From NCBI RefSeq assembly GCF_037975245.1, contig NC_092572.1, forward strand, positions 23,544,489 to 23,608,488: DNA of 64,000 bases, read 5' to 3'. Within the stretch, counting starts at the first letter, position 1. Each line of letters starts with the position of its first letter. The position numbers were made by a program, and so were the translations under genes. Below, piece after piece: positions 45,601 through 52,135 of the stretch. A model generated the notes under the pieces. It did not search any database and had not been told where the DNA came from. It worked only from the letters and a program-made list of their open reading frames with translations. Origin of the DNA: Apostichopus japonicus. Its lineage: Eukaryota; Echinodermata; Holothuroidea; Aspidochirotida; Stichopodidae.

Positions 45601-48448
45601 ATTCCTTCCATACATCGCTAGACTCGTCCTGTGATAGGTTAGTGTCTACACATTCCTTCCATACATCACTAGACTCTTCCTATGATAGGTTAGTGTGTAC
45701 ACATTCCTTCCATACATCACTAGACTCGTCCTGTGATAGATTAGTGTGTATACATTCCTTCCATACATCACTAGACTCTTCCTATGATAGGTTTGTGTCT
45801 ACACATTCCTTCCATACATCACTAGACTCTTCCTATGATAGGTTACTGTCTACACATTCCTTCCATACATCACTAGACTTGTCCTATGATAGGGTAGTGT
45901 GTACAAATTCCTTCCATACATCACTGGACTCTTTCTATGATAGGTTTGTGTGTACACATTCCTTTCATACATCACTAGATTCTTCCTATGATAGGTTAGT
46001 GTCTACACATTCCTTCCATACATCACTAGACTGGTCCTGTGATAGGTTAGGGCTACCGCAAGTCATCTGTAGCAGCATTCAGTGTCGTCCGTATTCAAAT
46101 ATGTCAACAGTTCTTTCTGCAGAAAACGTCTCACTACAAAATCTAAGAAGTCTCCCGTTTGGAGAGCATTCTTTTCAAGGAAAGAGGGAAAGAGGAAAGG
46201 AAACGAGCTGGCGATTAAGAAAGGTAAACGAGGCAGTCTAAGATCTGTCAGAAGTGAAGAGTCTCTCTCCTCGACTGAATCTGGTCTCAATGCAAAGAAG
46301 AGGGACGAAGACCTTACAGGTAAGTAGATGGAACTCTCCTATCGCTCCATAACTATTGCTTTCGAAAGCAGCGTTCTTGTGTCGAGTAAGGTTATTTCGG
46401 ATGCTTTCTGGAAGTACTTAATCACTTCATCACAGATCTCCAACCCGTCGCCATGACTACAAAGAAAATTGTCAAATGTTTCCATACTTCTGCAGGACAT
46501 TTTCAAGCAGATCATTGGCAATTTGATTCTTGCTGGTCGGGTTTGGCAAGATTTTCTGAATATTGACGGAGTGATCCCGAGTGATCCTGAGTCATCCTGA
46601 GTGCTGTGTTATGCCTCTTAGTGTCATATCTTGAAGCTGACTGGAGTGCTGTTTTAAAGAAGCTTACAATGTGGTCATGTTTGATAGTCTGTGGTGTTAA
46701 TGCCTCCTCATGTCTTATTCCTGAATCTGAATGAAAACCTTGAGTGCTCCTTTAAAGGTCATGTTTTTGGGGGTTTTATTTCGTTGAAGATCAGATCCTC
46801 AAATCTCATCTCAGTATGGACAAATAGCTATTACAATTCATGACCAACAGTCTCATGTAATAACATTGAGGAATCTTATTCTTCCCAAAAGTATGTTTCA
46901 TACCTGGAAGATTGAACTAAAACGTATATGTAAAGTCTCAGGCTGTGATTGGTCAGTCAACAAACAGTGTCTTTTTGTGATTTTACAGCATTTATCTACC
47001 AGAAGGGTTTAAGAGACAAACGATCTGAAATGTTTAACCAGATCGAAGGGCTTTGAAATGTTTAACTAGATCGAAGGGCTTTGAAATGTTTAACCAGATC
47101 GAAGGGCTTTGAAATGTTTAACCAGATTGAAGGGCTCTGATGAAGTGGTCGCAAGTGTAAAGTTTAATCCTCCTTCGTAACACTACGAGGCTGGCATTTG
47201 TCTTCTCTCTCTCTTTCCGATGTAAAATATGCTTCTCCCCGTGTTCTCTCTTTCGTAGACAAGGCAGTCGTCTATCGCCGTAGTAGAAGCAGCTCCGTCG
47301 CAGGGACGGACAACTTCCGGCGTTCGTCTTCCCACGATTCTTTCTTCGAACTGGATCCTCAAGTCGTGGCCGCAGCGACGCGAGACTTCATCGAATCCAC
47401 GGCGTCCGCCCAGAAAGCGAAACATCAGGAAGACAGGGAAAACCGCAAGTCCGACGATAGATCCAGTCCCAAGTGGATCGACCAGAGTATCAGTAGTGCC
47501 GACTCGGAGATTCTGTCGCCGCCGGGCGGTCAGTTCCAGGACTCCGTCTACGCCACACCCATCCCGGAGGGGGTGGAGGAGCCAGTATCGGGGGGCGTTA
47601 AGTTGAGGAGAAGAGATCAAGAGAGGGATTCCGGCCATTCCTCTGCAAACATTCCATGTCAGGTCAGGCGGGACGTACACGTCCAGACGCCGACCGAAGA
47701 TGAGTTTCCCATGAACCTGGACGGAGCTGTCCTCGGCTCCGCTTCGCCCAGGAAGTCCACTCTGTTTCGAATGAAGGAGTTGGCCAGTCCCGTCATCAGT
47801 CCGAGATGTAGCAGTCTGGACGCTGTGATGTCCGAGTACGATACACTGTTGGAACGCTACGGCAACAACGCCCTCACGCCAGAATTCCTGACGAGTAGCG
47901 ACAGTTTAGCGACGAACGTGATGACGACGTCGAGAGTCACAGACATGGCGCCGATAGCCTCGGCCGACAGCACGTCCTCCCCCTCCGAGTTCACGCCGGT
48001 ACCTCCCCCCAGGAGGGGCAGATCACATTTACCCGAATCCCCCACCTCGCCGCCTTGGACAATCATAGGGCCGATATTTGAGGCTGAATCCTGCTCAGGG
48101 GATCTCGAAGATCCTGACCCATTACTTGAAGAGGAGGCGTCAGATTACCCTCCCGACGACGACGCCATCGACCAAGAAGTCGTCACAGATTGGACAACGT
48201 TTGACGATCGAGCAGTAACCAATGGCGACCATGGCTCCTCTGTGTCGGATAACAAGGAGGACGGATACGTGGTCGGAATGAACAATTTATCGGTAGAGTT
48301 TGAAACGCCGGAGAAGACAAACATTCCCCAGGAAGGCAACGAGGATTTACTGGAAGAAGAGGAAGGTATGATGATGTCAGAGGAGGAGGGAGCAGGGCAC
48401 GCTCTCCCCGGTGAGACGGTGATCATATCGGACATCATTGAACTTTAA
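18525..48448 (+). CDS. ARHGAP32/33: PX-SH3-RhoGAP protein, ARHGAP32/ARHGAP33 orthologue (15 coding exons)
   Basis: A Rho-family GTPase-activating protein that speeds GTP hydrolysis on Cdc42/Rac/Rho, recruited to membranes and the cytoskeleton through PX and SH3 domains. CDS: 18571-18635, 24622-24718, 25623-25711, 26803-26887, 28139-28378, 30922-31014, 35235-35357, 36088-36256, 41572-41721, 42638-42879, 43378-43565, 44298-44425, 44726-44930, 46123-46319, 47259-48448. This gives 3261 nt and 1086 residues plus TAA, every phase agreeing. PX is about residues 95-222, SH3 243-303 and RhoGAP 325-545, with arginine finger R393 in GIYRQSG, then KLYFRELPNPLLTYQLY and NLAIVWAPNLLR. The tail is Ser/Pro-rich and predicted disordered. 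INIPAVAAAHV and VGFFPS in the SH3 region are closer to ARHGAP33 than to ARHGAP32. The start ATG is inferred from phase and Kozak context. Confidence 0.92.
18967..19235 (+). repeat. About 90-bp tandem repeat, three copies
   Basis: CAGAAGA(A/G)TGTT..AGTGTTAACTA...GAAACCAATAGTA...TAGGT...GGTTTCATATTTTAT recurs at about 18967, 19050 and 19147 with ~75-85% apparent identity. Confidence 0.75.
20480..20655 (+). repeat. About 95-bp direct duplication
   Basis: Two near-identical copies of TGTATTCATGACTTATTGTTTT...GTAGAGGTGTTGTTCTAGAGG...GGTAAACTATGGCATTTTT at 20480 and 20570. Confidence 0.8.
21765..22040 (+). repeat. G-rich minisatellite GGGGGTAATTGTCC
   Basis: About 13 degenerate copies of a 19-22-bp unit (GGGGGTA(A/T)TTGTCC plus 5-7 bases). 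Regularly spaced G5-G6 runs on the coding strand are quadruplex-capable in the pre-mRNA. Confidence 0.85.
22090..22310. mobile_element. Foldback repeat flanked by (TG)n, copy 1
   Basis: A 153-bp core (22124-22276) has inverted ends CTGACCGAGGAC / GTCCTCGGTCTG and internal CCGAGGAC in alternating orientation, giving nested hairpins such as GTGATT...AATCAC. It is flanked by (TG)n on both sides. A second copy of exactly the same core length lies in opposite orientation at 49542-49694, so this is a dispersed family. Confidence 0.75.
22311..23320 (+). repeat. Dispersed repeat, two tandem copies of a ~730-bp unit
   Basis: TGCACGATAACTCAACAAGG...CTTGGTGGGTGG.TGGCCCATAG at 22327 recurs at 23055, and AATATTAATGAGGTCA...ACTTGGCTACTATT...CTTGGTATGATGAT at 22862 recurs at 23160. 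The second copy lacks the middle. The middle is rich in AGGTCA-type half-sites (CACCAAAGGTCA, TGACCTCTGGTGACC). It shows no coding potential. Confidence 0.75.
24315..24455 (+). repeat. TATA and TATG microsatellites
   Basis: ATATATATAT runs followed by three copies of ATGTATGTATGTTGG. Confidence 0.85.
24622..24718 (+). CDS. ARHGAP32/33: RhoGAP gene exon 2, N-terminal linker
   Basis: The acceptor CCTTTCAG ends at 24621 and the donor GCTAAG|GTAAAT follows 24718. It encodes a basic patch then an acidic one: GRKHRKRSEVEVDQQRSSLI...GNSQFYAK. It enters completing a phase-2 codon and leaves in phase 0. Confidence 0.7.
25623..25711 (+). CDS. ARHGAP32/33: RhoGAP gene exon 3
   Basis: The acceptor TTTTGTTCCAG ends at 25622 and the donor TCCAG|GTTGGT follows 25711. 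It encodes VPLSPIEPEDKNN...ATMRVKKMS; the last part aligns to the ASMKVKHVKKLP segment before the PX domain in human ARHGAP32. Exit phase 2. Confidence 0.82.
25980..26060. repeat. (ATA)n with adjoining TTCTTATATAGC motif
   Basis: AATAATAATAATAATTCTCAGTTCTTATATAGCACAAC resembles the conserved end of widely dispersed metazoan short repeats. It is too short to classify. Confidence 0.3.
26625..26802 (+). repeat. 57-bp tandem array ending in the exon-4 acceptor
   Basis: Three units of AGCTATTG(A/C)ATTATTCATTTT(C)CTTCTTGCATACCACA end with the functional acceptor ACATACCACAG|TG at 26802. In the two upstream units the same place reads ACCACATCG, without AG. A shorter AATTAACATAATAAGC duplication precedes them. 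Confidence 0.8.
26803..26887 (+). CDS. ARHGAP32/33: RhoGAP gene exon 4, start of PX region
   Basis: The acceptor ACATACCACAG ends at 26802 and the donor GTAATG|GTGAGT follows 26887. It encodes VQDTSTRFPKLNDC and AHFHYDNVELSEVM, matching FPKMAECAHFHYENVEF in vertebrate homologues. The acceptor has a poor pyrimidine tract and belongs to a local ~57-bp tandem repeat. Confidence 0.9.
26960..27460 (+). repeat. GTACTCATA minisatellite, 5' part
   Basis: Units of about 110 bp with GTACTCATACAGGTACTCATAC, CAAGGAGAATTCTACTTGT and GTACAAGATTGAGTACTC. The end (27360-27450) degenerates into CTAGTA repeats. It continues at 27709-27830 after an inserted SINE. Confidence 0.8.
27461..27708 (+). mobile_element. 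tRNA-derived SINE, copy 1
   Basis: RNA polymerase III promoter: A box TAGCCTAGTGG at 27472-27482 and perfect B box GGTTCGATTCC at 27516-27526, in a tRNA-like head beginning GGCGGAGTGTATAGCC. A tRNA-unrelated body and a (CATA)n tail follow. It interrupts the GTACTCATA minisatellite, whose units show the unfilled site (ACTCAAACTAGTACAAGATTG). Confidence 0.9.
27709..27830 (+). repeat. GTACTCATA minisatellite, 3' part
   Basis: Continues the ~110-bp unit after the SINE: GTACAAGATTGAGTACTCAAAC through CAAGGAGAATTCTACTTGTA. Confidence 0.8.
28139..28378 (+). CDS. ARHGAP32/33: RhoGAP gene exon 5, PX domain core
   Basis: The acceptor CCTTTCTTAG ends at 28138 and the donor AAAGAG|GTGAGG follows 28378. 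80 codons in phase 0. WLIKRSYEDFRVLDKQLHSC then IYDRRYSQL is almost identical to vertebrate ARHGAP32/33. The RRSYEDF-type motif is the PX segment around the phosphoinositide pocket. Confidence 0.95.
28379..30394 (+). other. RhoGAP gene intron after exon 5, 5' part
   Basis: AT-rich with a small duplication (CAATAGAGATTATCTCTGC at 29149 and 29200). No exon or gene is recognised. Confidence 0.5.
30395..30775 (-). pseudogene. LINE reverse-transcriptase C-terminal fragment
   Basis: Read on the minus strand, 30775 to 30395 gives, with one frame change, ILN..KWQDRETNN, LSLEALVAKATLPWTGH, then VEGKGKQGGQYKRYRDNLK and INLVNWEELALDRANRR. These match the conserved tail of LINE polymerases (KWQD.V.N..VL, A.LRW.GH, GKR..G..KKRYKD.LK, WE.LA.DR..WR). 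It is truncated at both ends and frameshifted, so it is a dead remnant in the RhoGAP intron, antisense to the gene. Confidence 0.8.
30922..31014 (+). CDS. ARHGAP32/33: RhoGAP gene exon 6, end of PX
   Basis: The acceptor TTCATTACAG ends at 30921 and the donor ATGGAG|GTAAGA follows 31014. It encodes AVRAMLSHYLSRFSQIAGN and MINCGPVLNWME, aligning to LMAYLSRLSAIAGNKINCGPALTWME. Phase 0 at both ends, so the downstream microexon can be included or skipped without a frameshift. Confidence 0.94.
31015..35234 (+). other. Introns around the candidate microexon
   Basis: AT-rich, with a poly-C run at 31336, TTGCAGACTTA repeats at 31560-31610, TATATA runs at 32540 and 33150, and a CT-rich stretch at 33290-33400. 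Apart from the microexon at 32849 no exon is supported. Confidence 0.55.
32849..32875 (+). CDS. ARHGAP32/33: Candidate 27-nt cassette microexon of the RhoGAP gene
   Basis: The acceptor GATTTTCTTCACTTAG ends at 32848 and the donor ATGAAG|GTAAAG follows 32875. It would add IDKHGYQMK between WME (exon 6) and MENHGNHV (next exon), all phase 0. It resembles both the start of the next exon (ATGGAAAACCATGGCAACCA) and the orthologous human IDNKGN, so it looks like a duplicate of an exon start. No transcript evidence. Confidence 0.55.
35235..35357 (+). CDS. ARHGAP32/33: RhoGAP gene exon 7, first half of SH3
   Basis: The acceptor CTGTCTTCAG ends at 35234 and the donor CTCGAG|GTAAAC follows 35357. It encodes MENHGNHVIANDESAINIPA, then VAAAHVTKRYIAQAPDEISLE, closest to ARHGAP33 (SLNIPAVAAAHVIKRYTAQAP). 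Phase 0. Its 3' end is duplicated in the following intron. Confidence 0.94.
35640..36087 (+). repeat. Decayed duplicates of the SH3 exon-7 end in the following intron
   Basis: The exon end GATACATAGCTCAGGCTC...CGCTCGAG|GTAAAC recurs as GATACATAGCCTAGGCTC...CACTGGAG|TTCACA (35710-35750) and as CAAACATAGCTTCCTGAAG...AGCTGGAG|GTAACA (35918-35951). The second keeps a GT donor. Each copy is preceded by GCATATTCATC(A/T), which also precedes the acceptor at 36087. Confidence 0.65.
36088..36256 (+). CDS. ARHGAP32/33: RhoGAP gene exon 8, second half of SH3
   Basis: The acceptor CTTTTGTTTAG ends at 36087 and the donor AACCAG|GTAAGA follows 36256. It encodes VGDMISVIDMPPSEETSWWR and GKNGFDVGFFPSQCIELI. 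The WW and the FFPS.C motif match the SH3 ligand-groove and terminal strand of vertebrate homologues. Exit phase 1. Confidence 0.95.
37490..37900 (+). repeat. About 180-bp tandem repeat, 2.3 copies
   Basis: TAATTGTGATCAT.AAGCTGT...TTTTGAGTTCTA.GTGATGCCAG...CACTTAAGTACTTT...GAACC..CTGTCTCCC.GTTACT.AAGTATTA recurs three times, the last truncated. Confidence 0.75.
38763..39002 (-). mobile_element. tRNA-derived SINE, copy 2 (minus strand)
   Basis: The reverse complement begins GTGGAGTGTTGGCTCAGTGGTTAACGC (A box intact), continues with a decayed B box (AAGTTCCAGTCAC), GACGTTAAATATGAATC..., CTTCGGTCAGCTTG, CCTGCTTGCAGGAGGATC, and ends in a (CATA)n tail. Same family as 27461-27708, more diverged and with a small internal insertion. 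Confidence 0.85.
40085..40445. mobile_element. Foldback repeat with TTTCGATCCTAGCAGGATC, copy 1
   Basis: A head GTGTTTCGATCCTAGCAGGATC is followed by GAATGACAAGTAACAG. The arm CAGAATGTAGATATGTTTAATGAGCAAGG...AAGAGGATTAGTAGACAAGG is repeated in inverted orientation at 40345-40440 (CAACTAATCCTCTTAC...CACCCTACTCATTAAACC). The palindromic core CCTAGCAGG recurs in the two related copies below. Confidence 0.7.
41135..41395. mobile_element. Foldback-family repeat, copy 2 (single arm)
   Basis: ACTGTTAGCAAACTGCTTAT...GTAAGTTGGCCTGACG, TTTCGATCCTAGCAGGATC and GGTTAATGAGCATGGTGAAC match copies at 40085 and 51788. It ends about 175 bp upstream of the RhoGAP exon at 41572. Confidence 0.7.
41572..41721 (+). 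CDS. ARHGAP32/33: RhoGAP gene exon 9, linker and start of RhoGAP domain
   Basis: The acceptor TATCTTTGCAG ends at 41571 and the donor GAGA|GTAAGT follows 41721. It is read in the frame set by exon 8: VLRKQGKLILFLRSFIVARP and RGILRERVFGCDLGEHL, matching KHGKLITFLRTFMKSRP...RGILKERVFGCDLGEHL. The longest open frame here is a different one, so this exon is easy to miss. Confidence 0.94.
41722..42320 (+). repeat. Donor-derived tandem array after RhoGAP exon 9
   Basis: Units of roughly 60-90 bp contain CTCAG.(A/G)ACAG(A/G)(C/G)A|GTAA(G/A)TA...ACTAGCTCAGGGT. They match the true exon-intron junction CTCAGCGTCAGAGA|GTAAGTGTTCTCACTAGCTAGG. The unit at about 41967 has an intact GGGA|GTAAGT. Others carry GTAAAT, GTAGAT or GTACTT at the same place. 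Confidence 0.75.
42638..42879 (+). CDS. ARHGAP32/33: RhoGAP gene exon 10, catalytic arginine finger
   Basis: The acceptor CTTTTCACAG ends at 42637 and the donor TTCGAG|GTGAGG follows 42879. It encodes EFLEEHGVVDGIYRQSGVAS and CKLYFRELPNPLLTYQLYKH. The Arg in GIYRQSG (R393) is the arginine finger. The Leu after Arg in vertebrates is Gln here. Confidence 0.96.
43378..43565 (+). CDS. ARHGAP32/33: RhoGAP gene exon 11, RhoGAP domain
   Basis: The acceptor ATCCTTTTAG ends at 43377 and the donor TTGAG|GTAACC follows 43565. It encodes QQLPPPHYRTLEYLIRHLAK and NIKNLAIVWAPNLLR, the conserved helix with the Asn important for GTPase binding. Exit phase 2. Confidence 0.96.
44298..44425 (+). CDS. ARHGAP32/33: RhoGAP gene exon 12, end of RhoGAP domain
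   Basis: The acceptor TACTCTGCAG ends at 44297 and the donor GCCG|GTGAGG follows 44425. It encodes RSKDIEVGSCAAFLEIKVQA and VVEYLIRNVDIIFND, matching AAF.EVR.Q..VVEF...HVD.LF. Exit phase 1. Confidence 0.95.
44726..44930 (+). CDS. ARHGAP32/33: RhoGAP gene exon 13, conserved post-GAP segment
   Basis: The acceptor TGCTTTCAG ends at 44725 and the donor GATAG|GTAAGT follows 44930. It encodes RPKSLVLSSPAFKLLSLEEA and KYIEVGGGPSALPKQYHTVI, matching RPKSLLVSSPSTKLLTLEEAQAR...KYIEVGEGPAAL. The donor end is the source of the 51-bp array in the next intron. Confidence 0.94.
44931..46062 (+). repeat. 51-bp donor-derived tandem array after RhoGAP exon 13
   Basis: About 18 regular 51-bp units from 45110 follow three irregular ones. 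The junction AGACTTGCCATATGATAG|GTAAGT (44913-44936) recurs as AGACTTGCATAATGATAG|GTAAGC (45010), CTACTATAG|GTAAGC (45070), AGACTTGCACTATGATAG|GTTGGC (45114), then TCCTATGATAG|GTTAGT in most units. Each unit adds ACACATTCCTTCCATACATCA. Because 51 is a multiple of three the array is an open frame (358 codons); I do not regard this as coding. Confidence 0.88.
46123..46319 (+). CDS. ARHGAP32/33: RhoGAP gene exon 14, basic linker
   Basis: The acceptor TTCTTTCTGCAG ends at 46122 and the donor TTACAG|GTAAGT follows 46319. It encodes KRLTTKSKKSPVWRAFFSRK, a Lys/Arg-rich stretch, then LRSVRSEESLSSTESG, matching the KKSPVGSW.SFF and LRSAKSEESLTS motifs of vertebrate homologues. Confidence 0.93.
47018..47145 (+). 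repeat. 28-bp tandem repeat
   Basis: Four copies of AGATCGAAGGGCTTTGAAAT + GTTTAACC just upstream of the last exon. Confidence 0.85.
47259..48448 (+). CDS. ARHGAP32/33: RhoGAP gene last coding exon, disordered Ser/Pro-rich tail
   Basis: The acceptor CTCTTTCGTAG ends at 47258 and the stop TAA is at 48446-48448. 396 residues rich in Ser, Asp, Glu and Pro, with VPPPRRGRSHLPESPTSPPW as a candidate SH3/14-3-3-type docking stretch and an acidic run EEEEGMMMSEEEGAG. The protein ends DIIEL, which fits a hydrophobic-X-hydrophobic PDZ ligand, though only weakly. It is much richer in G+C than the surrounding introns. The frame is also open back to 47198, but the phase from exon 14 requires entry at 47259. 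Confidence 0.9.
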
Positions 48449-49500
48449 TTAATAAGTCTTAATCGATTAATGTATTCGCAACGTGGTCTCTGCTTTCACG
48501 CCTTTATGCATAGTTTGAAGAGAAGGCAGTACGGATATTTTGATGCAATATGTATCTTCAAAGAGAGTCCAGTGAACAGTTCATATATGTATAAATAGTT
48601 ACTGGTCGTTCACCTATCGACATCATAACGGTCACTTCTTTGGTTGAAATAGAGCTTCACTCCTATAGTTGACCATACAAACAGATACAAAGTTTAATCA
48701 GAAAAAAAGGTTTGGAATATTTTAGCCTTTCTGCTTCTCAAAACCTGTCTACTTAATTTGCTTCCCACCTGGTTAAGTGATTATCATCTCATGGCCATAA
48801 GATGATAAATTGAGAACCGAATTGTACAAGCCCAAAAGAAAGTTTGGGTAGGCGTTTCCACAGAAAAAAGGTTTGGTTAGGTTGGGGAAGGGTGACATGG
48901 GTACAAGAAAACGCTTGTAGCTTGGAGTGACCCATGTCAGTTATTTATTGATCGTTTCTAAAGATGAAGCAAACTTGATTTATAATTATGCAAAAGAAGT
49001 TGGATTGGAAGGTTAATTAGGCTGATACTCCAGTGTACAAGCAAAGATGGATAGGTTTGAATGGAAACTCTAGGTAGAATATATGAGGCCCCGCAAATGA
49101 ACCTGAATGGAACAGTGGTAACGTGGTAAACGGTATTTAAATCTTTAGGAAACCAGTGTCGTGAATACAGTCAAAAACGTTCTCTTCTGGATTTGGTCAA
49201 AGGCGCGGCGGTTTAAATTGCTGCTCCTCCAGACCTTCCCAAACATTGATGCAAATGTCCTTCATGAAACCAATGTTTCTATCTGAGTTTTCACAAGTTC
49301 GCAAAGTGCAATTGAAATTTTATATTACTTTTATAACATTTCATCTTTTTTTTTTTTTCCCTTCCTTCCTTTTTCTACTGCATTTTGTAAATATTCAAGC
49401 TTCTATTTATTAAGGCCTTGACATAGAAAGGCTGTTTCCCTTGTCAGGTTTCTTGTCGTCTGCTCAGAATGCAACACTCAGCTGAGCAGCTGGTTGTGTT
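48449..49500 (+). other. RhoGAP gene 3' UTR and flank
   Basis: AT-rich sequence after the stop. No AATAAA stands out close to the stop. AATAAA-like strings occur only beyond 49750 and 50570, so the 3' UTR length cannot be set. Confidence 0.4.
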
Positions 49501-49504
49501 TCTC

Positions 49505-49735
49505 CTGTAACACACACACGCATACATGTTTGTATTACATTCAGACCGAGGGTCCCATTGTTTTTTCCATTGTTCAAATCCACGTACCCTTACCTTAACA
49601 ATACCCCATACAATAGAATTCTTCCGAGGACGTGGTGATTCTTTAGAAATCACAACCGAGGACCTGGAATTCTTTTGTTCAAGTCCTCGGTCAGAATACA
49701 AAACAAACGCACACACACACACAGACAAAAAACAT
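49505..49735. mobile_element. Foldback repeat flanked by (CA)n, copy 2
   Basis: Core 49542-49694 (153 bp) is the reverse complement of the 22124-22276 core with a few changes, again with inverted ends CAGACCGAG / CCTCGGTCAG and (CA)n on both sides. Confidence 0.75.
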
Positions 49736-51780
49736 AAGCACAAATTTAAATAGTTTAATAAATTAGTTTTACAATTAATAATAACAATTAGTATCTCAAC
49801 ACCCCATTGCAGACACTAAGCTGGGACGGACTGCTCTTTGATTACAGATGTATCTGAAAAGCAACGCAATTTATGAGTTTAGGTCGCCGGTTATCATCTG
49901 GTAAACCCTGTCACGTGACTGCACGTTTTAGTCCACTCTGCAGAGCAGACATGAAAAATGTGAATGTTTGTAACATCCTCAAGACTATCATTTCAGACGT
50001 ACCTTGACTTAGCATGGTCCAGTTTGGTCTAGACTGGATGGGCATTCATATAGAACTGGGTGGTGGGGGGTGGGCTGGAGGTTGTTACTGCGGGGTATCT
50101 ACAGTCATGGAGAACCTGCAAAAGTCATGGAGAACCAGGAAATGACATGGATAACCTGGAAAAAAAATGGTATTACGTGGTATTAAAAAATGGTATTAGT
50201 ATAATGGCATTAAAATGTTTCTACCACAGGCCAGTCTTTTCCAGCCTAACTTAACGTATAAAACCTGACTGAGTCTGAAGCTGCTTATTAAAGGCTTCCC
50301 ACAGTCAAAGAATATTTGTCATGGATAACATTTCTTAACTTTTTTTCTACCCAAGTTTTTTTTGGGGGTGGGGGAGGGGTGGGGAAGAGTCAAAGTACAA
50401 ACATGTTGTGTGTAAAAGATCTTGGCATTTCTTTAAGTTTGTCAAAGAAGTGCCATTGAAAAGTTGTGAAATTTTAATTTCCAAAACCCCCCCAAAACTG
50501 GGTGGGAACCCCATTTGCTGGCATCATGTGATGGGGGGGGGGGAGTTGCCAGCTCAATTTCAATATTTATATGGAAAATAAAATACTGCATTAATTCTGA
50601 ACATATGTCGTGGAAATATCAAGGAAAATTTATGGAAATTTTGGACATTAAAACAATTATAAATCTGGTGGGAGTTCAATGACTAGCTTTGTAATAATTT
50701 TCATGTTTAAGATATGCAACCAGCTATATATGAATGTTCCTAATCAGATGTCTGACAGAGTTACAATGACCGTCTGTTAATATCATAGCTGAGAGTAACT
50801 CTGTAGCACAGTGGAACATCTGAAATCTATTTAAATCAACTCAAGTTTAAATCTCGATACCTCTATATTTAGGTTGGGTTCTTTTCCGATTTTTTTTTTA
50901 AAACAATTTTTATCAGTTGGGGACAATATTTCAATGTTTTATTTTTAAATGTCAATTTGTGAATTCTTCCCATGAGTATCCGGATTTTATTTTTGATTGT
51001 AATTTTTGTCTGTCTTATCATGTATTCGTATCGTAAGTGAACAGCGCGACTTGTTTCATAATTACATCGTCGTGTTGGAATTATAACTGTCATACTAAAA
51101 CAAAACACTAAGTTCTGTCACCTCATATTAATCTTGGAAAATTTATACCAATATACAATCATAAAAAAAAAATCAATAAAAAAAATGGTAACAATTTCAA
51201 AAAATACTATAGTAAGAAATATTTATATTCCGTTTTTTTTTTTTGGTTCGGTTCAAGAGGTTCATTTTATTTAACTTCATCATATTAAACCTCTACAACA
51301 GTAGCGGTCGGTACAAGAACGTCATTTGAACAATTATGTTGAACTCAAATCTCTGATCTTTCAAATGCTTAATCTGTGCTTTTTAGTATCAAAGCGATGC
51401 TGGTCTGTGTGCTAAGTATTCTCAAGAAGCGTTCCATATTGTTCATCTTCAGTTCAGTTATCGAGCAGGCTTAAATGTTCAACTGTGATTTTATGAATGG
51501 AATGGTAGCCTTTAAGAACAGTTGTGTAAAAAAAGGTCGCAAGCGTACTTACTGTTTTGTATCTGCTAATTGTTGTGATTTCAGACCAACTTAGTCAGAT
51601 TTTCTAGTTGTGTCAGTAATGTTACAACAGTATGGATAAGGTGGTGCTGATCTCTACCCTGGTCAGTAAATTTACAGGGTTGTGCAAATCTCCACCGGAA
51701 ACTTTTGAGGCATATATTTCTCTCTTGTTAGCCTGTAACCTTGTCAGATATAATGCTGCATGCATGGGTGATAACTAACA
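49736..51780. other. Intergenic, nothing recognised
   Basis: AT-rich. Three imperfect TCATGGAGAACCTG repeats at 50105-50160 and G-runs at 50365 and 50530. No gene is supported. Confidence 0.5.
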
Positions 51781-51784
51781 TTAT

Positions 51785-51990
51785 CACTTTCTAAATAAAA
51801 TAAAAACTGTTAGCAAACTGCTTATCCACTAGAGAGCCTGTGTAAGAGAATGTGTAAAAGTAAGTTGGCCTGAAGTTTTGATCCTAGCAGGATCTTCTTC
51901 AAAGATCTTCTTCAAAGATCATCATCAAAAGCATTTGAAGAACATCCTGCTAGGATCGAAACATCAGCCAACTTACTTTTACACATCACT
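51785..51990. mobile_element. Foldback-family repeat, copy 3 (short palindrome)
   Basis: ACTGTTAGCAAACTGCTTAT...AAGTAAGTTGGCCTGA, GATCCTAGCAGGATCTTCTT and then the inverted arm GAACATCCTGCTAGGATC...CAGCCAACTTACTTTTACAC. Related to 41135-41395 and 40085-40445. Confidence 0.75.
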
Positions 51991-52135
51991 TTCTGTCAGT
52001 AAAGTGCAGGTTGGGCTTGGTGTACCCATTGAATTAGTACAATGTGTATTGCTTTGTCATGCATCTAACAAGTTAGGACTTGTCTACACTAACGCATATA
52101 TTAGTAATTAAGCTTTAATTGTAACGATCGATATC

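Noticed and set aside
45165-46241. Long plus-strand open frame of 358 codons
   Set aside because: It consists of 51-bp (17-codon) tandem units within an intron of the RhoGAP gene and is in a different frame from both flanking exons. Open only because the unit is a multiple of three without stops.
47183-47680. Minus-strand 165-codon open frame
   Set aside because: Shadow of the GC-rich last exon of the RhoGAP gene, which is supported by splice phase and composition on the plus strand.
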